Below, in pieces: positions 26,814-41,800 of a stretch of DNA of 64,000 bases. The stretch comes from Mesaphorura yosii (taxonomy: Eukaryota; Arthropoda; Collembola; Poduromorpha; Tullbergiidae): assembly GCA_009869945.1 (NCBI GenBank), contig WIXG01000026.1, positions 248,001-312,000 on the forward strand, written 5' to 3'. The stretch's first letter is position 1. Each line of letters opens with the position of its first letter. A program made the translations under genes and the position numbers. The notes beneath the pieces were generated by a model, which did not search any database, was not told the origin of the DNA, and worked only from the letters and a program-made list of their open reading frames with translations.

Positions 26814-29800
26814 CTAAACAATCAAGGATAAACATTATAAATCTGAAGGAAATCAAATAAAATTTTAAAGACGCACCTTTTCTTTCTTGCTGAACAAGCG
26901 TACTAGTGATGACTTTACACTCTTTTTCTTTGCAGCCGCCGCCATAGCTGCGGCAGTAGTATTTACTGGTAACCGTCCTAAGGGTCTGTCCTGATTTCCG
27001 TACGGACTTTGGTGGAGTTGTTGTGCATGTATATTGTCGTGTGACAAGTAATGCGGAGCATTGGCAACCCTTCGGAGTTCATCCGTGCTTTGGCCATAGA
27101 GACTACCACTGGAGGTGTTTGGCATTAGTCGAAGCGACCTCGGAGTAGGTGGACTCGAGTCGGGCTTCAGACCCATTGCTAGACCCATGTCGGGCATGGT
27201 CAAATTACTTTGATGGTAAAGCTGCGAAGGACCATCAGCGGATTCGCTCATCTGACCAGGGGAACCGTAAAAATTACATGGTGATAATGATGCCGGTATC
27301 TAACACGGTAAAAACAAGAAAAAATGATGAACATCGAGAACGAACTTCCTATCTTTCTTGAGAAGTTGCTTACCGTGTGGAACTTGTGCAAATAGTCTCT
27401 CTGAGGAGATGGATTTGATCGAGGTGTTGAACGTCCGCTCAAAGGCGGGCTTGGAGGTCGATCCAGCCCACGTCCCCCCATTTCTAAACTGCGACCACTC
27501 AGCGGAGGAGACATGGCCCTGTCGTATATTCCACGTCTTGCCAATAAGTTTACATGCTCAATGGAACCCACACGGGATTCCAGCTGCTCAGCTCGCGCTT
27601 CGGTGTTTTGTTTTTCCTCTTGGATTAGTCTGATTTCATTGTTGATGGCGTCAAGCTGCTCCTGGAGCATCAACGCTAATGTTTGGGCGTCCGTCTGCTG
27701 CGAGGGTGAGAGCACATCTGCCACGGAGAATATGCTTTCCGAATCGTCAGCCTCCGCATCGCTTAGATCATAGCCCTGTTGCACGCTGGCCAATACTTGA
27801 GCTTGATCCACCGATTCCCATTCCATTTCAGCCTACGTTAAATTTGTAATTATAAAATGGTCAACCTAATAAAGAAGCATTTGGACTGACCTTCGTTTCA
27901 TCTTCTAGTCTGTGTTTGACCAGTCGCCGCGGTAGAGAATGCGTATCGAAACTAGAATGACTGCTAGTACGTACGAAAGTGGTGTCTGCCGGAGTAGGAC
28001 TTAAACTTCTTGTTAAAGCTTCCGTCTGTTGAATGTTGTACGCAATTTCTTGCTGGTAAAGCTGTCGTTTTAAACCTTCGACTTCGAGCCTTGCTTTTGT
28101 CACTTCTTTCATTATCTCAGTCTACAAATAGCACAAATGCAGTTCAGCTAGTGTTTCTTTACAGATCTGTTGACAAGATTTACCTTTTCGTTCTGCATTT
28201 CTTCGAGGAACTTTCGCGTTTTGTCAAGTTCTTGAGTGAGTGCATTTTTCTCCTCCAAAGCATGCATTCTTTCCTGCAAGTGAACCTGAAGACGGTCGTT
28301 CGACTCGGCAAGCAGTTTGTCAACAGTTGCCGACAGACGAGAATTGTGGTCCTCATTAACTCTAGAACGCTGGTTCAATCGAACTAATTCGGTATTCTTC
28401 TCTTCAAGCTGCGCTTCCAGTCGAGCAACTCTTTCCTCAGCGGATCCGTGTCTTTCTTGTGCCTGCATGCAAAAGATTCGTGAAGTGAGATATGTCAATT
28501 GAATGTAACACAATAGTTGGATGGCGATAGAAATGAAACTCACTTGGGTCAAGGCATGCAGTCTCATTTTCAACTCCTCCTCCATATCAGGCAGCTTAGA
28601 GAATTGGGCAAGCTTTTGGTCAGACAGGTCCAACTTTTCTTGAGTGGCACGTATTTTCTCCTCTTGCAACCTCAACTGAGCTTCTCGGTGCTGGAGTTCC
28701 TGTTCTAATTTCTCATTCAAGTCATGTAGCGATGTCGATTCACGTTGAGCATTCAGATATCGCTTCTCCAATGTGGCGATTCGTTCCTCCTGAAAATCAT
28801 CACGAAAATGAAAAGTGTTCCAAGTCAGTCAGTTTGTCCGCATACTCCTTCGCGTTAATTCTTTTCCATTCACATCTCTTTACCAATTCATAATCTAAGT
28901 TCAAGGTAAGTTTCTAATCCAGCATTACCTGATCAACTTTCTGGGCTTGATTTTCTCGCAAGTCCCTTTGTAGTTTCGTATTACTTTCTTGTGCTCTAGA
29001 CAACTCTCTCTGAGTCCTGCTCAGAGCGTCCTCCAACTCTGATACGCGACCACTTAGCTCACTCGCTCTCCTTTGAACACTGTTCAGCTCGGCAACCTTG
29101 AATAGAAATTACGTGATTAATTACGGCATGGGCATTTGTCATTCTAACGTAGAAATGCATTGGTAGCAGCATTCTAACTATGCGTACCTGCTTCTCTAGA
29201 GCATTTTGCAGGTCTTGGATTTTGGAAAGGTCCGTATCACTCTCCAAAGAGCCATTCGAAACCCGCTGTGAAACGAAGGACGTTATTAGCATCCAATTCC
29301 AATACGGTCATAAGTTGAGAAGCAAGGGTTAAGCAACGCGTGAGTGCAAAATTATAATTTACCTTAGTTTGGGCGAGAGAAGTGCGGCTCGAATCCGTGG
29401 TGTCTGTCTCCCCATTTTCTTTCGCTTTCTCGACAACTCTTCCGCTCTTGGCTTGATGCAGCTGTCAGAAGTGAAAGGAAATTGTTAAAAAGGTTCTTGA
29501 AACTTTTCAGATACCAAACAATAGAGGAGACACGGTTTCTATTGTTCAGTTTCATTTCCACTCAATACGACCACCCAGAAATTCCCGGAATGAAACGCAA
29601 CGAAATCTCGTTTTCTTTCAGGTTTTCTAAAGTTTTATGAAAATGATAAAACTCTTTTCGCTTCCTGCATTTTTTTAATGTTTGCTCTCAATCGATAACG
29701 CTACAACAAGCTATTAATTTCTTGGAGCGAAGCCTTCAATGCCTGCGAAGTTTTCCTTCGGCTGAGTTCCAAATATCCAGAGAAAAAAAGACAAATCCAT

Positions 29801-32800
29801 TATCGTTATGAAGACTGAAAGCTGATTTTGACTAGATCAAAAACCCATCTGCTCGAAACTATCAGTCTAATCTGTTTAGAATGGAGGTTTGAAGTCGTCG
29901 GAAGTTTTAAGCTCAGACATTTCTTCAAATTACTGAAGTGATTTAAGATCACCGGACGCCAATCGCGGGAATTTCCTTGGTTAGCTCATTAAGAAGAAAC
30001 CAGTACAGAAGGTGAGTGAAATTGATCACAAGTATTTTACTGCACACTACGACGATACGATAACAGAAAAATGCGAAATCGTGCAATTGGAAGACAAAAG
30101 GGTGACAGACTCTTATTATATGCACCCGAGAGAAAGTGCTAGCATGACATTACTGAGTAAAGAAGCAAAGTTAACTCCTTCTTCAACGAATATTATAATT
30201 AATATTTGGATGAATGCAGAAAGGAAGAAAAAAGGGAGAAAAGTTTGTGCATAAGTTTCCACTCTCATTTGAATATTATTTTAATTCAAAATTTTTGAAC
30301 GCAGAAGAATCCAACTTCGTTTCCTGTCACGTTTCGTGCCTCACATTTCACATTGTAACTTTCGAATAACTGCAAAGAACCCTAATATAATATGAAAGGT
30401 GAACACCACTTGCTTCTCGAAATAATTAATATGAGCTCATATTTCTCCCGTTTAAGATGCATTTTTGTGGCTTCAGTCTCCTTGCGAATGTTCGTTGCGT
30501 TTAGTGTAGTCGTGAAATTTTGTCATTTCGTAGTTCAATTTACAAAGGAAGAAAACTAAAACTGAACCTCACCTCGTCCTTGCTTGTTGTCAATTCATCT
30601 TCCAGTTGCGAGACACGCTCAAGAGCAACCCGCAGCCTTTCTCGGACCTGTTTTCGAACAAATGTGTGATTTGATTAGAAAATCTTTAGCAAATGATTCT
30701 GCTCGGCGCTAGGAATAATGTCATGTGCATAAATTTCAGGACACAAGCGTGTTTCGAACCAAAGAGAAACTCGAACCTCGAAAGCGAACGGATGGACAGC
30801 GGAAAAAATTGCATCAACACAGCGGTACGCACTTGGAGCCGTTTTACTACCCAAAAGAGTACTTCCGTTCGAAGCAGGTGGAACCGGAGAGTGGTCATTC
30901 ACGAAAGGACAGGATTACATTCGTAAGTACGAGACGGTTGTATTTGCATTAATTATTACGTAACCGCATCGTTCAACCTGCTGCAGTATTTATATAATGA
31001 CTGCGGTGAGAATTGTGTGCGCAAAATGCCGAGGCCAAGAGTCTTGTATTCTGCGCGAAAGAAAAAGTGCAACGAAGGGCACTGGAAAATTGTAGAGCAG
31101 AATTGGTCAGGGTTATGGGATTAGGAGTTTCGGCACGTCCGACAATCGTAAACTATACTGTATTTCCCCTGCATTGGAACGTAGCTCGTGCGTTGCAGAC
31201 TAACAATTGGATTAACTCTTCAACAGCGAGTGCAAACTGTGGGTTCGCGCCTACATGGGCACGAAAGGTGCACAACGAAAGAAACACACCGGCCTTTTCT
31301 CGTTCCACAATAACATAAACCTGCTCGAAAGTGTTGAAAGCTAGAGTTTCAACACACTTCTAATTAATCAGAGCCAGGGCAGAACTCAACGCTGCCTTTT
31401 CTTGGCGCTGCAGAGAAAAAGACTGGTTGAGTGCAGGCGCCCTTGCCCCAAGAACCCGGAATCCACATCTGTTTTTTCTTTGAACGGCTTGGTCGGAAAT
31501 ATTTTCACGACGATGAATGTGACTATTGGATTCCCCCAGGAGACCCACTCAAGTAAGAGTAAGAAATCTATGTCAACACGAGTCAACACAATCATGATGT
31601 GCAATGGCAGCAGAAAAGCTTATCATCATAATAGGAGGAAATCAGTTTCGTGAAATCAGCAACTAGCAAAATGACACTCGCCTTCTATCAAAGTATGGCA
31701 GATAATTCGTATATGCTTTCATTTGTATAATGCACGAGGAGACCAATTTATTCAGGGATAACTGGAATCGCGTGTGTCAACATTCGCTGTCTGACTTGTC
31801 TCGTTCTCTTCCCGCATCTGAGGCTGATGCTGCAGGATGGTAATCTCACTTTCATCATTCATTCTTACTTTATAATATTTTCTCCTTTCACTTTTCCACC
31901 ACCAAACAAAAAGACAGGAAAAGTTACATTTTGGGAGCAAATCTCTGCAGCATTACGAAAGAAAGTATTTACGTGTGAAAGAGGCACGAGCAAGGGGAAG
32001 GTCTCCCTGAAAAATGAATGGCGCATTAGGGACTCGTTTCTTCAAACTGGGAAAAGTAGTCGCGCTCCGGATCAGAGAACGCATAACCAGAAATCAAGCG
32101 CGAGGAGGAGGAAAATATGAACATTTGAGAAGGCCATCATAATTTTGTATGTAAAATATGAAAGGCGAACCCAACCTGGCTCCGTGTATTCAGCCAATTC
32201 AGCGCGTATGTGAGAATTAGGAGAAAGTGTCTTTGGGCTTGGTAATAAGTGTTATGTGCATTATAGTTTCTACAAGATATACATTATGAATCTAGTGTAT
32301 TTTTATGAATCTTTACTCTCTTTTCTAATCCCGAGATGCAAATCGCCGGTGCTACTCCCAATTCGGCCTGCATGTGCCCTTGCTTCGTATTTCGCATTCG
32401 TAAAGAGCTGTTACTGGGTCTAAGTACCTGCTTTTTTATGCGTTTTTCTACTTTACTCGACATTTATGCTCGCTCATTATATTATTATATGCTACTGGCT
32501 TGAAACTCACAAACTTCATGCAGGGGGACTGCGCATTTCCCGACACGACTGACTACTGTAAATGGAGGCGCTTTTATAAAACTACTTTCGCCCGATCTTT
32601 TCTGCTTCTGCTGGAGCCTGTCAGAAAAATCACCTATCAATTCGCCTCAATATGATGCACACGAAAGTTAAGCTAGAGACATTATGGCTCTTCTTTTAGC
32701 ATCAGCAAAATATGCAAAAAGCATTAATTTTACGATGGCAATAGCACACGAGGCTGTGAGCTGTAAATTAGAGATTGAGCATTTGTAGCTCTCAATCCAG

Positions 32801-35800
32801 AGCACACCCAACCGGAGAATGTGTAAATATTATAGTTAAGGGCTCCAGCTCGCATTATGATTGAGCGTAAATTTAGAGTAGAGTTTCATCATGGGCTCCA
32901 TTTTTGGAACATGAACCTGGGTCCAATCGAGGTCGAAGTACAGTGCTTGTGTTTCTTGCAGAACCCAATTGGAAATGAACGTGGTGAGGCGTTGAGAGTT
33001 TGTGTCTTACCTTCTCATCTAGCGCCTTGTGATGCTCGAAGAGAGACTTGAGAGCTTTCAATACCTCGACCTCAGACGAAACTCCGGATTGAGCGGCAGC
33101 CTGTCTTTTCACCACAGTCATGCGGAGTGACCTTTCGTGTCTTGAGACTAAGCATTCCAAGTGTTCCAGCAGAAGCTGTAATTGTATTAAATAAAGTAAA
33201 AAATTGGTACGGTAAAATCAATTGCTATAATAATCATTGATTACAGCGTAATTGATGGTCTTGAAGTAAACACTATACACACGCCCATGGCTCATGTCTG
33301 CACTTAACCGCACGCCACACCACAATCACTGGCCACTGGGTCAGCGAATAAACACGCGCGAATAATTAATTCATGTGCCATTGAAATTAAAAGTCTACAT
33401 TGAAACCGCCTCAAGGGAACCAAGTTGTGCAGAAGCGCATAAAAGAAATGGCATTGCTAGAAAAGTGAGGCGCGGGAAAAGCAAGGTTGAATACAATATG
33501 AGCAAGAGAAAGTGAAATAGTACGTGATTTCGTATAGAAACCATCTTCCATCTATTTTTTATTTTATTAATTCGTTCCTTCTCGCATTCACATTCAGGCG
33601 TTGCCATCTCACTGGGCCATATTCACGGCCAAACAAAATCCATGTGCTGCGCGGTAGTGCAGGATGATCTATGGTTTCTCCGTATGTTTGGAACGGTGAT
33701 TATTACAAGTCATAAATTCTGGTTTAAAAGGTTAGAGATTAAGAATGTATAAACATTGTACGTACCCTGGTATTATTTCTCTCAGCCTTCAACTCGCAAA
33801 TTTCTTCCTCACGTTCCAGCAGCTGCTCTCTTGACTGATTCAATTCTTTCGTGAGAGTTGCAAACTCCTGCAAAGGAAACAAAGAAAGCGGCATATTAGA
33901 ATCGGGCTTCGTGTTATAACTTATTCACGGCGATTATGTAACCTGAGAGGTGTAATTTCGCGCATTTCTCATGATCAACATTTCTACCTCCGCCTTTTAC
34001 CTTTTGCCTCTGACGTTTGAAGAATTTCTGCCGGGAGAGTCTAATTAACACTTGCGCTCAGGCATCATGCCGACTGCTACAAGATTCCGACTGTGCCCAT
34101 ATTATTCCGGCCTCAGAAAAATGGAAAATTCCATCGCGTTGTAACAGCGTGAAAGCACCATGACATTCATAATCTAATCTTGTTAGCAGCACGCGAAATG
34201 CACGCGCAGAAACGTACATCAAAGGAATAATGGGAAAGTACAATTAATTTGAAACTAATTTAAAATGGTTGGTCTTCTCAGAAGAAAGCGGGAAAAATGT
34301 AAAACGCGCGTAAATTCATTTATCTTTTGCAGATAAATAACGCAACAAAGCGTTTGATGTGGCTCCCTGAAGGGAAAGAGTAAGAGTCTTATTAAGTGCG
34401 GAACACACAGACATCAGAAATTCCACTACAATGCAAAAACACAATGTGGCAGAAAACAGACAGAAATAATGACGACGATTATTACTGTCATCAGAGGAAC
34501 AGTCCTTAATAGGGTTATTGCAGAGTACAAAACATTTCCTGCAGTAATTGCTTCTAGCCAAATTCGAGCTATTCTTGGACCATCTCTTCCTATGTGAAAC
34601 CAACCAAGATAAACTTGGCACGGGGAGAGATCACTCAAGGTTGTAAAGCTGATCAATAAATTTCCGATATTATCACTTCACTCGTTTTTGGAGTGTACTT
34701 TGCTCATGACCTTGTTTCCCATCTAAAGATTTCATCATTATGGAGTTCATTTCACTAGCAAACTACAACCAGGAAAATTACGTCCATCTCCTTTGGCCTT
34801 TTATCTTTGCCACCATTCGCAATTCGTATCCTGTTGCCCGAGTCGAGACAAATGTGAGAGTTAATTGAATGCCCTTCAGCGCGTCAGAGCATCTCACAAG
34901 TGTACCAGAGTTTGAGAATAACTCCTCCTCCTTTTCATTAACTAATATTAAAATTTGGAAGTTAGGGGGAATGTTGATTGAATTGCGGAGATTTACTAGG
35001 GCGTAGTCGGCGGTACGTCGGATGTGCAGTGCGTAAATTTTGGAGCTAGTTAGATGATTTTTAAAGTGATTAGAAAGAATTAGCAAGAATTATGAAAATA
35101 AAGCGTGCTTCTTTAACCAAATGTAATTGAATTTCTGCTTCGTCGAAAATAGTGCTGATTAGTATTCATTTCTCCTTTCTTGAGTATGCAATGTGTCTAC
35201 TCGAAGTAGAACAGCGAAAAAGTGCGTAGGGTAGTTAAAATTCACCAGGTCCCAAATGTGTAAAATTTTTTAAGTGAATTAAGAACGGAGCGAAAGGAGG
35301 AACTTTGGAGATTGAATACTTGCTTCTGAAAATATATGGTTATAATGATAAAATGAGTTGTGTGTCTGGCGTCAGTCAGTTAATGTTGACGGAAGACGCC
35401 AACCTGATAAAAAACTTCCACGGGAGGCCTGCTAATTTAAATGCCCACAAAGCTCTCAACATTAAGCGCCTGGCTAACGTCGTGGTAAACTGCTTCACTA
35501 CATTCTGTAATTTGGTAAATTACTCAGACGTGAAGCATGGGAAAAGTTTTGCATTTAATTACTGCGCGAAAAGTCTTCCCAAATTCTTCCAATCGAGCGT
35601 TCTGATTCACAGTCCATTATTACATGTTGACAAGTGGTACTTAACGACTACTGTGCCTTGCAGGAGATTTGATGCTACAAATCCTGAAAGTTAAAAGCTG
35701 GTGGGTGACAGGGAAAGTGTTCTCGAGATTAGTGTCTTCAAATATTGCAAGACAAGTGGATTTAAGCTGTCAACAACCTCAAGTAAGATGACATGAACAA

Positions 35801-38800
35801 AGCATGTACACTCCAACTTCGACTTCACATTCGCATTGTGTTGCTGATGGTGGTCTAGGATCTTGGTGCAGTAGTGACTGCCACAACCAGTATGACTGTT
35901 GTAATGTGTCAGAAATGTTTGTAAAATCACATCTGCATTGCCTGGGCCATTAAGATTCGCTGTGCTGCAAAACTTGCTGGAGTTTGTTGGCACGGCCGTT
36001 TGAAAGGCCGAGGTCGAGGAGGAAGCGGGAATTTGCGCTAATTTGTTTGCACTGTTCGGCGTTACCTCTTCCTGGCTTTGGCAATTAATCAGGCTTGTAG
36101 GAAAACCGTTTTCATTATTGTTATTACTGTCATTATCGTTTAGACGATTGTTGTGCGGCGGATATCCATTCCCGTACACACTGCTCACCACACCAACAGC
36201 GCTATCCAATTTCACATTCTCACTAATTACAAAACACTGGCTCACACTCGCATGGCTCGTATTGTTATTGCTGTAGACCGAGTCGTTTGAGTTTGTCGCT
36301 GAGGTCTGCTTGACGTAGTTGTCATTGTTCAGATCGTTCAGGTTCAGACTTTCGTCAAAGTACACAACTTTCTTTCCAGTGCCCGCAGTATTCAATCGAG
36401 GCATGGTGGCAGGCTGACGGATTGGCATTCTTGATCTCTGCACACCATTATCCGTATCAGACTAATTGTACACGAACACGAATACGCAGCACACTTAACA
36501 GCACCATAAGCAGAATCAGACCGCTACGGTCCTGTGCCACTTTTGCATTGGGCGAGATGAAATTGGATATTGGTGGAGAAAAGGATAGTTCGAGCCGTGC
36601 CGCGTAAAATTGTGCAGACCCTGTTCCACTTTCGATAAGATTAACGTCAGCAGAGAGTTGAGAATATCAACTGATAAAAGTTTTGCTACACTCGTATGAT
36701 ATCTGTAAGAGAAAGGGAGAAAAGTTGCAATAGAATAATGCATGACCGTGCCGCATATATCTCTCATCTGCACAAGATCAACGAATGCTTGCTGCTGCTG
36801 GTAATATACCATGATCACACATTCGACACACATAATAAGTACATGTACACCACCATTTATTGTCTTAAACTGTGCAATTGGGTCTAATTTTAGAGGAGAA
36901 CGAGTAACCCTTTCCAGCTTGCCGCGTGTGCTGATGAGGCTGTCCGCCTGCAGTGAAAGTCAGGACGCTCTGGTCAGACTAAATTGTAACCAACAACACT
37001 TCCACCAATCAGGAACAGCGTGTACTCAGGCTGCACTGCATTAAAGTCGAGTTACCTTTTCTCCGCGCAAACTGTCGCCCAAATCTAGTCGACTAAACGA
37101 GCCCTGCTTGGGTAAATGCAGTGAAAAGTTCACTAGAAAAGATGCTCCGAAGAAGGCTATAAAAACTTTATGTGCCCAACTCGTCCGCTCGTAACCATAT
37201 AGAAAAGATCCGACGAGTTTATAATGCGAGGAAGAATTGCTAGTAAAAAGAGTGCAGCAACTATTTATTATTAAGTGAAATGAGATGCAAATAACATGCC
37301 CACAGTAGGCAAGTGCTTGTATTGGATCTTGCTTCCGCCAATCTGATATTCTATTCTGCTTTTCAAAGCATCCATCCTTTTACGTATTTATACTTCCTTC
37401 GTGCCGCTACCGCCGCTACATAATTATGTCATGCATTGCATTTACGAGCGAAAGGTTGAGGAAAGAAAGGGAACATAAAAGTTGCCGAAATATAAAGCTA
37501 GAGAAAGCCGTAATCGACGGGGGAAGACTTCCCTGAATACAATAGAGTCCACGGAGAAAGAATTCTGAACAAAGAAGATGAAAGTGATTGGATAAGCCTC
37601 CGATACATCAACGAATACACGGCAGTAGGCAATTTAGTTTGGTATCTAATCAATTGAATCTGTAGAGATATTTATGATGCACACGATGTAACCGGTAACT
37701 CGTCTGAAGGGCAGCAGACAATTTGGAGGCTTACGTCTTATGTATTCTTGATCAGCGCAACGCATCGCATCGGCTGTGCTACGCATGCAAAATTGAAAGG
37801 GGAAGAGCGAATGAAAGGCACACGACATGGGTTTGTATGATGTGGAGAAAGTAGTAAAAAATGTAAAGGGCAAGTACACATACTGCATTCCGCATGGTAA
37901 AATACAAAGGTCGACTGAGCACTACGGCGGTCCACGAACAATGAACGTCGATGAAACATTGACATAATCGCAGGGATAGGAGTCAGTGAAAGCAAACCAG
38001 ACCGAACTAGTTTCAACTTTGCTCACCAATTTGAACAATGTCCATTGCTATAAAATTGTGAATGAGGAATAATGAGGGAAGGAAGCAAGTTTCTACCTGC
38101 ACAGCATGTGCTGCCATGGACGACAATCACTTATGGCCAACGACAAAAGGCGAATTGACGAAATTACTGCTGTTAAACGACAGAACATTAACTTTTCAAA
38201 GAATAATGCACAAGGCGCGCAAGACGATAGGTTGACCAGATAAATACAGAGCTTATATATCATGGACATTATCAATGAAATGTCAACGTTTATGTTCTCA
38301 GCCTTGCTTATTGTTATTGTTGGGACTATTATGACTTGACTTCCTGCGGTTCCATGCCCATAAAGCTAGTATCGATGTATTGTGGAACGACGACGCCCGT
38401 GTGTAGAATTAAACCAAAATCAAACCTTGATCGACATTTCTTCCTCTCATAACGCTTTGTGCTGAAAATTGCTAAATCAAGTCCATACACAGTCACTGTT
38501 TCCAAATATGAAGTACCTGTAACGTAATGCGTCATGTAAACAAACCTGAAGCCAGCTACTAACGCCATAAAGTATTTTGAGGCTGCATGAGGTGAACCCC
38601 GCGCACGTAGTTCGCCTTCGCCATATGCCAACATATTTACGACTTTCACCGTTGACCATTACCATTGACGCCTTGGGTGCGAACACTTTCTTTATTCGAC
38701 TTGCGTCACTGAGAACGAATACCTTTACATGGAGACCCCCCCCCCCCAAGCATTCAAAAATCCAAATAACTCAGAGTAGGGAAATGTGTGAGGGATGCCC

Positions 38801-41800
38801 GAAGAATCCCACAGATCAATTGCCACACATCGGGCTGAAGGTCAAACAACAAATTAAGAACAAAAGAATGCCAAGACAGAATTAAGCTAAGCTCACAAAA
38901 AGCAATATTTGGGGCATCAGCTATCGGAACTCGTACCAATATGAAGAAAATTGAGTGAGAGATCTTGAGCGTAGCAACACTCAAGGAAATCATCGTAGAA
39001 CTCAGGTTCAGCTTTCTCTTCTTTCAATCACAAAACTAGTTTAGAGTTCTGAAAATGAATATCAAGGTTACACAAGTTTCTCTACACTGGCTGCTGGGCC
39101 TGCTTCAAGGATCAGGGCCGGTGAGGGGCAAACTTTCGTCATTAAAGCTTATCTGTACCAGAACACCTTTTCATTATTACACTTTTTGTATTATTATGAT
39201 GACAAGAAATTACAACTTCAAGTCTGATGAATTTTCTTCTAGGAGTCAATTCTCGTTTCCTTGCTGACTTTCTTCTTGTACCATGTGCCAGAGGTCAAAA
39301 TAATTTCTAATTCTTACAGCCAGTGTACCGGAAAAATTCTCCCCAGCAGCCAGAGGTCTTATTTTTGTGTTTATTGCGGGGAGTGAACTGTCTAAATACA
39401 GTCCCAACAAATAATAGATTGAACTTGGCTACACCACCGTACGTTCAAAAGTTGATGGAGGTCTTGCGAGTGGAGTAAGAAACAAAATTTCACGTCAAAT
39501 GGTCGCCAGGATTGCGCACGCTGCTCTCCCCTCAAGCAGTGCTGATAATAGAATCATAATGCGAGTAATAATAGTAATGTATATTATTAAACGACTAAGA
39601 TTCAAAGCAAACTTTCCTTTATCACACACTTGCATTGTTGCTGGCTCACCTCGCGCGCAACTTTTCTTTCTTTTCGTTTCTCCATCTACGAAATTATTAA
39701 CAATGGTTCAAGCAACAACTGAAGCTACGACTACGGAATGATGATCCAGTGCAGTAGCTTGATGTTGATGTTAGTCATAATAACGCTGTAATGGTGAAAC
39801 TATCAAGAGTTCCCCCAACTCTTTCCGTCACGACGAATCTTTAGCTTTCTTCAAGGCTTTCCATTATTAATATGCATCGTTTCAGTCCATTATTATTAAC
39901 TAAGATATATACGAAAGTTCCCTGCTCTCGAGCAGGAAAGTGGCGAAAATAATAGCAGCAGCAAGATCCCATCAATAATGACCTTCAAGCTTTCGGATTT
40001 CAGATGCGGAGTTTCTCTTTCCTTCTTTCTTGGTATTTGTAAGAATGTGCAAGTTACTCAAAATAGTAACATCAACTTCACGAAACACAAGCACGCTCAA
40101 ATGTGCCCGTTGTAATCTCAATAATAATAAGAAATGTACGGCGGAGCGCAGGTAGTCGAAGTCGAGGTGGGAGTTATGTTCATGCCCTGCAACTTTAACA
40201 TGCACAATAATATTTTACACAACACTCTCCAGGCCATGGAAATGGCGTTGTTCTACGCGCACAGTGGCGGTGTGTGAGGACACTCACAATTTTTATCTTA
40301 TTGCTTATGCATGGGTTTCTTCCAACCCGACAACACACGCGAAATGAGACAACCATTTCTCCTATTGTAAAGTTTAAAAAACACAAGCACTTGCTGCTTT
40401 CGTTCGCTGTTTCTGAATTTTAGGTGTTGAATAATAAAATTTGTCTTGTCTTTTACACGAGCACGAGTGAGCGCCTGTTTCTCTACTGTTTATCTCTCCT
40501 TTTAAACTTTCAGCTTTCACTGTAATGAACGCGAGCTCACTTTATGTCGGCTATTCTGCAAAGTGATTCTCTTCTGTCAGGCGGGGAACAACACGATAAC
40601 CCTTTCGCATTATGAAAAGCAATGAAAACGTAGTTGGTAATGCGCTGCTGCTACAGCACTGATGCTGCTCGTCTCACTACCTGAATGTGCTATCAGTTGG
40701 TGTCTCTGTGTACATAGTGTAATCTGCTCGCCTTTTCCAATTTGGATCCTGTAAAATGTTTCCCACCACGGCTTGCCCTTTAGAAGGAGTAGGCGTTTGG
40801 CAGTGCAGCAGAATAATAAAACGGTGTAAGATTGCATAAAATATAAAAAGGTGGGCAGAAGAGAGGCAGAGAGAGCAAACGCTAAGTGAGTTAAGAGCGG
40901 AGGCCATATCGTTGGGTGATGAGGACTAATAAGACTAGAAATTACGACATAAAAATCTCTAGAACCTATAGAAAGACTCTCCATGAAGGTTTAAACAGAA
41001 AATTGCCAAATTCTTGAGCCTAGCACTCTGAGTGACTATGCACACGTACGCAAAGGGCATGCAATTTAGGTTCCGTTCCCTGATCCAACCAAATTGTTCC
41101 GATACTTCGCAATGTCTTTGTCGAATAGTTCCTTCCGTATTGTCGTGATTTCCGTCGTCCATGCATTTCTTAACCAAGTCAAAGGAGGAAATAGATCAAG
41201 AATGAAAGCTGCAGCCTAACGGCTAACACACACGCACACAAATTGTATGCCTACGCTGTACTTCATGATCAATGAGGCTCTGTATTTCGGGTTTAGAAAT
41301 GTAATATATCAATCAATTTTTTGCACGTTTATTTATCCCAGAAAACAAGTAATGATTAACCTTCGATTAATCGAGTTCAGCCTGTTCATTATATTACACT
41401 CACTACAAGTGACTGAACAGACATTGAACAATTGATATTACGAGTCTCATTTTCTTTAAAGTGAACTATTTTCCTTAGAGAAAGTCTCTAAACAACAGCC
41501 TGAGCAAGTTATTGTTTTATAACTGTTGTAGAGAGCAAAGTGTGAGAAATCTCAATTGAGATTCATGCCACGCAATTTTATGCTTGGTTCACACAGACCG
41601 AAGCGAAAGAAGAAAGGAACGTCCAATACCAAGAAACAATCAATAAAACCTTAAAAAGCGGAGGCCAGGAACAGAAACTAATCCGAACTGAGCATAAGGG
41701 AGAGAATTCCTTTCTTCCGTTCGCAACAGCATGCGGCCCTTCAATGTTTCAGTCATACTTTCTGCGAACTTCGAAGGTTGTGTTACCGGTGCCGGGGTCA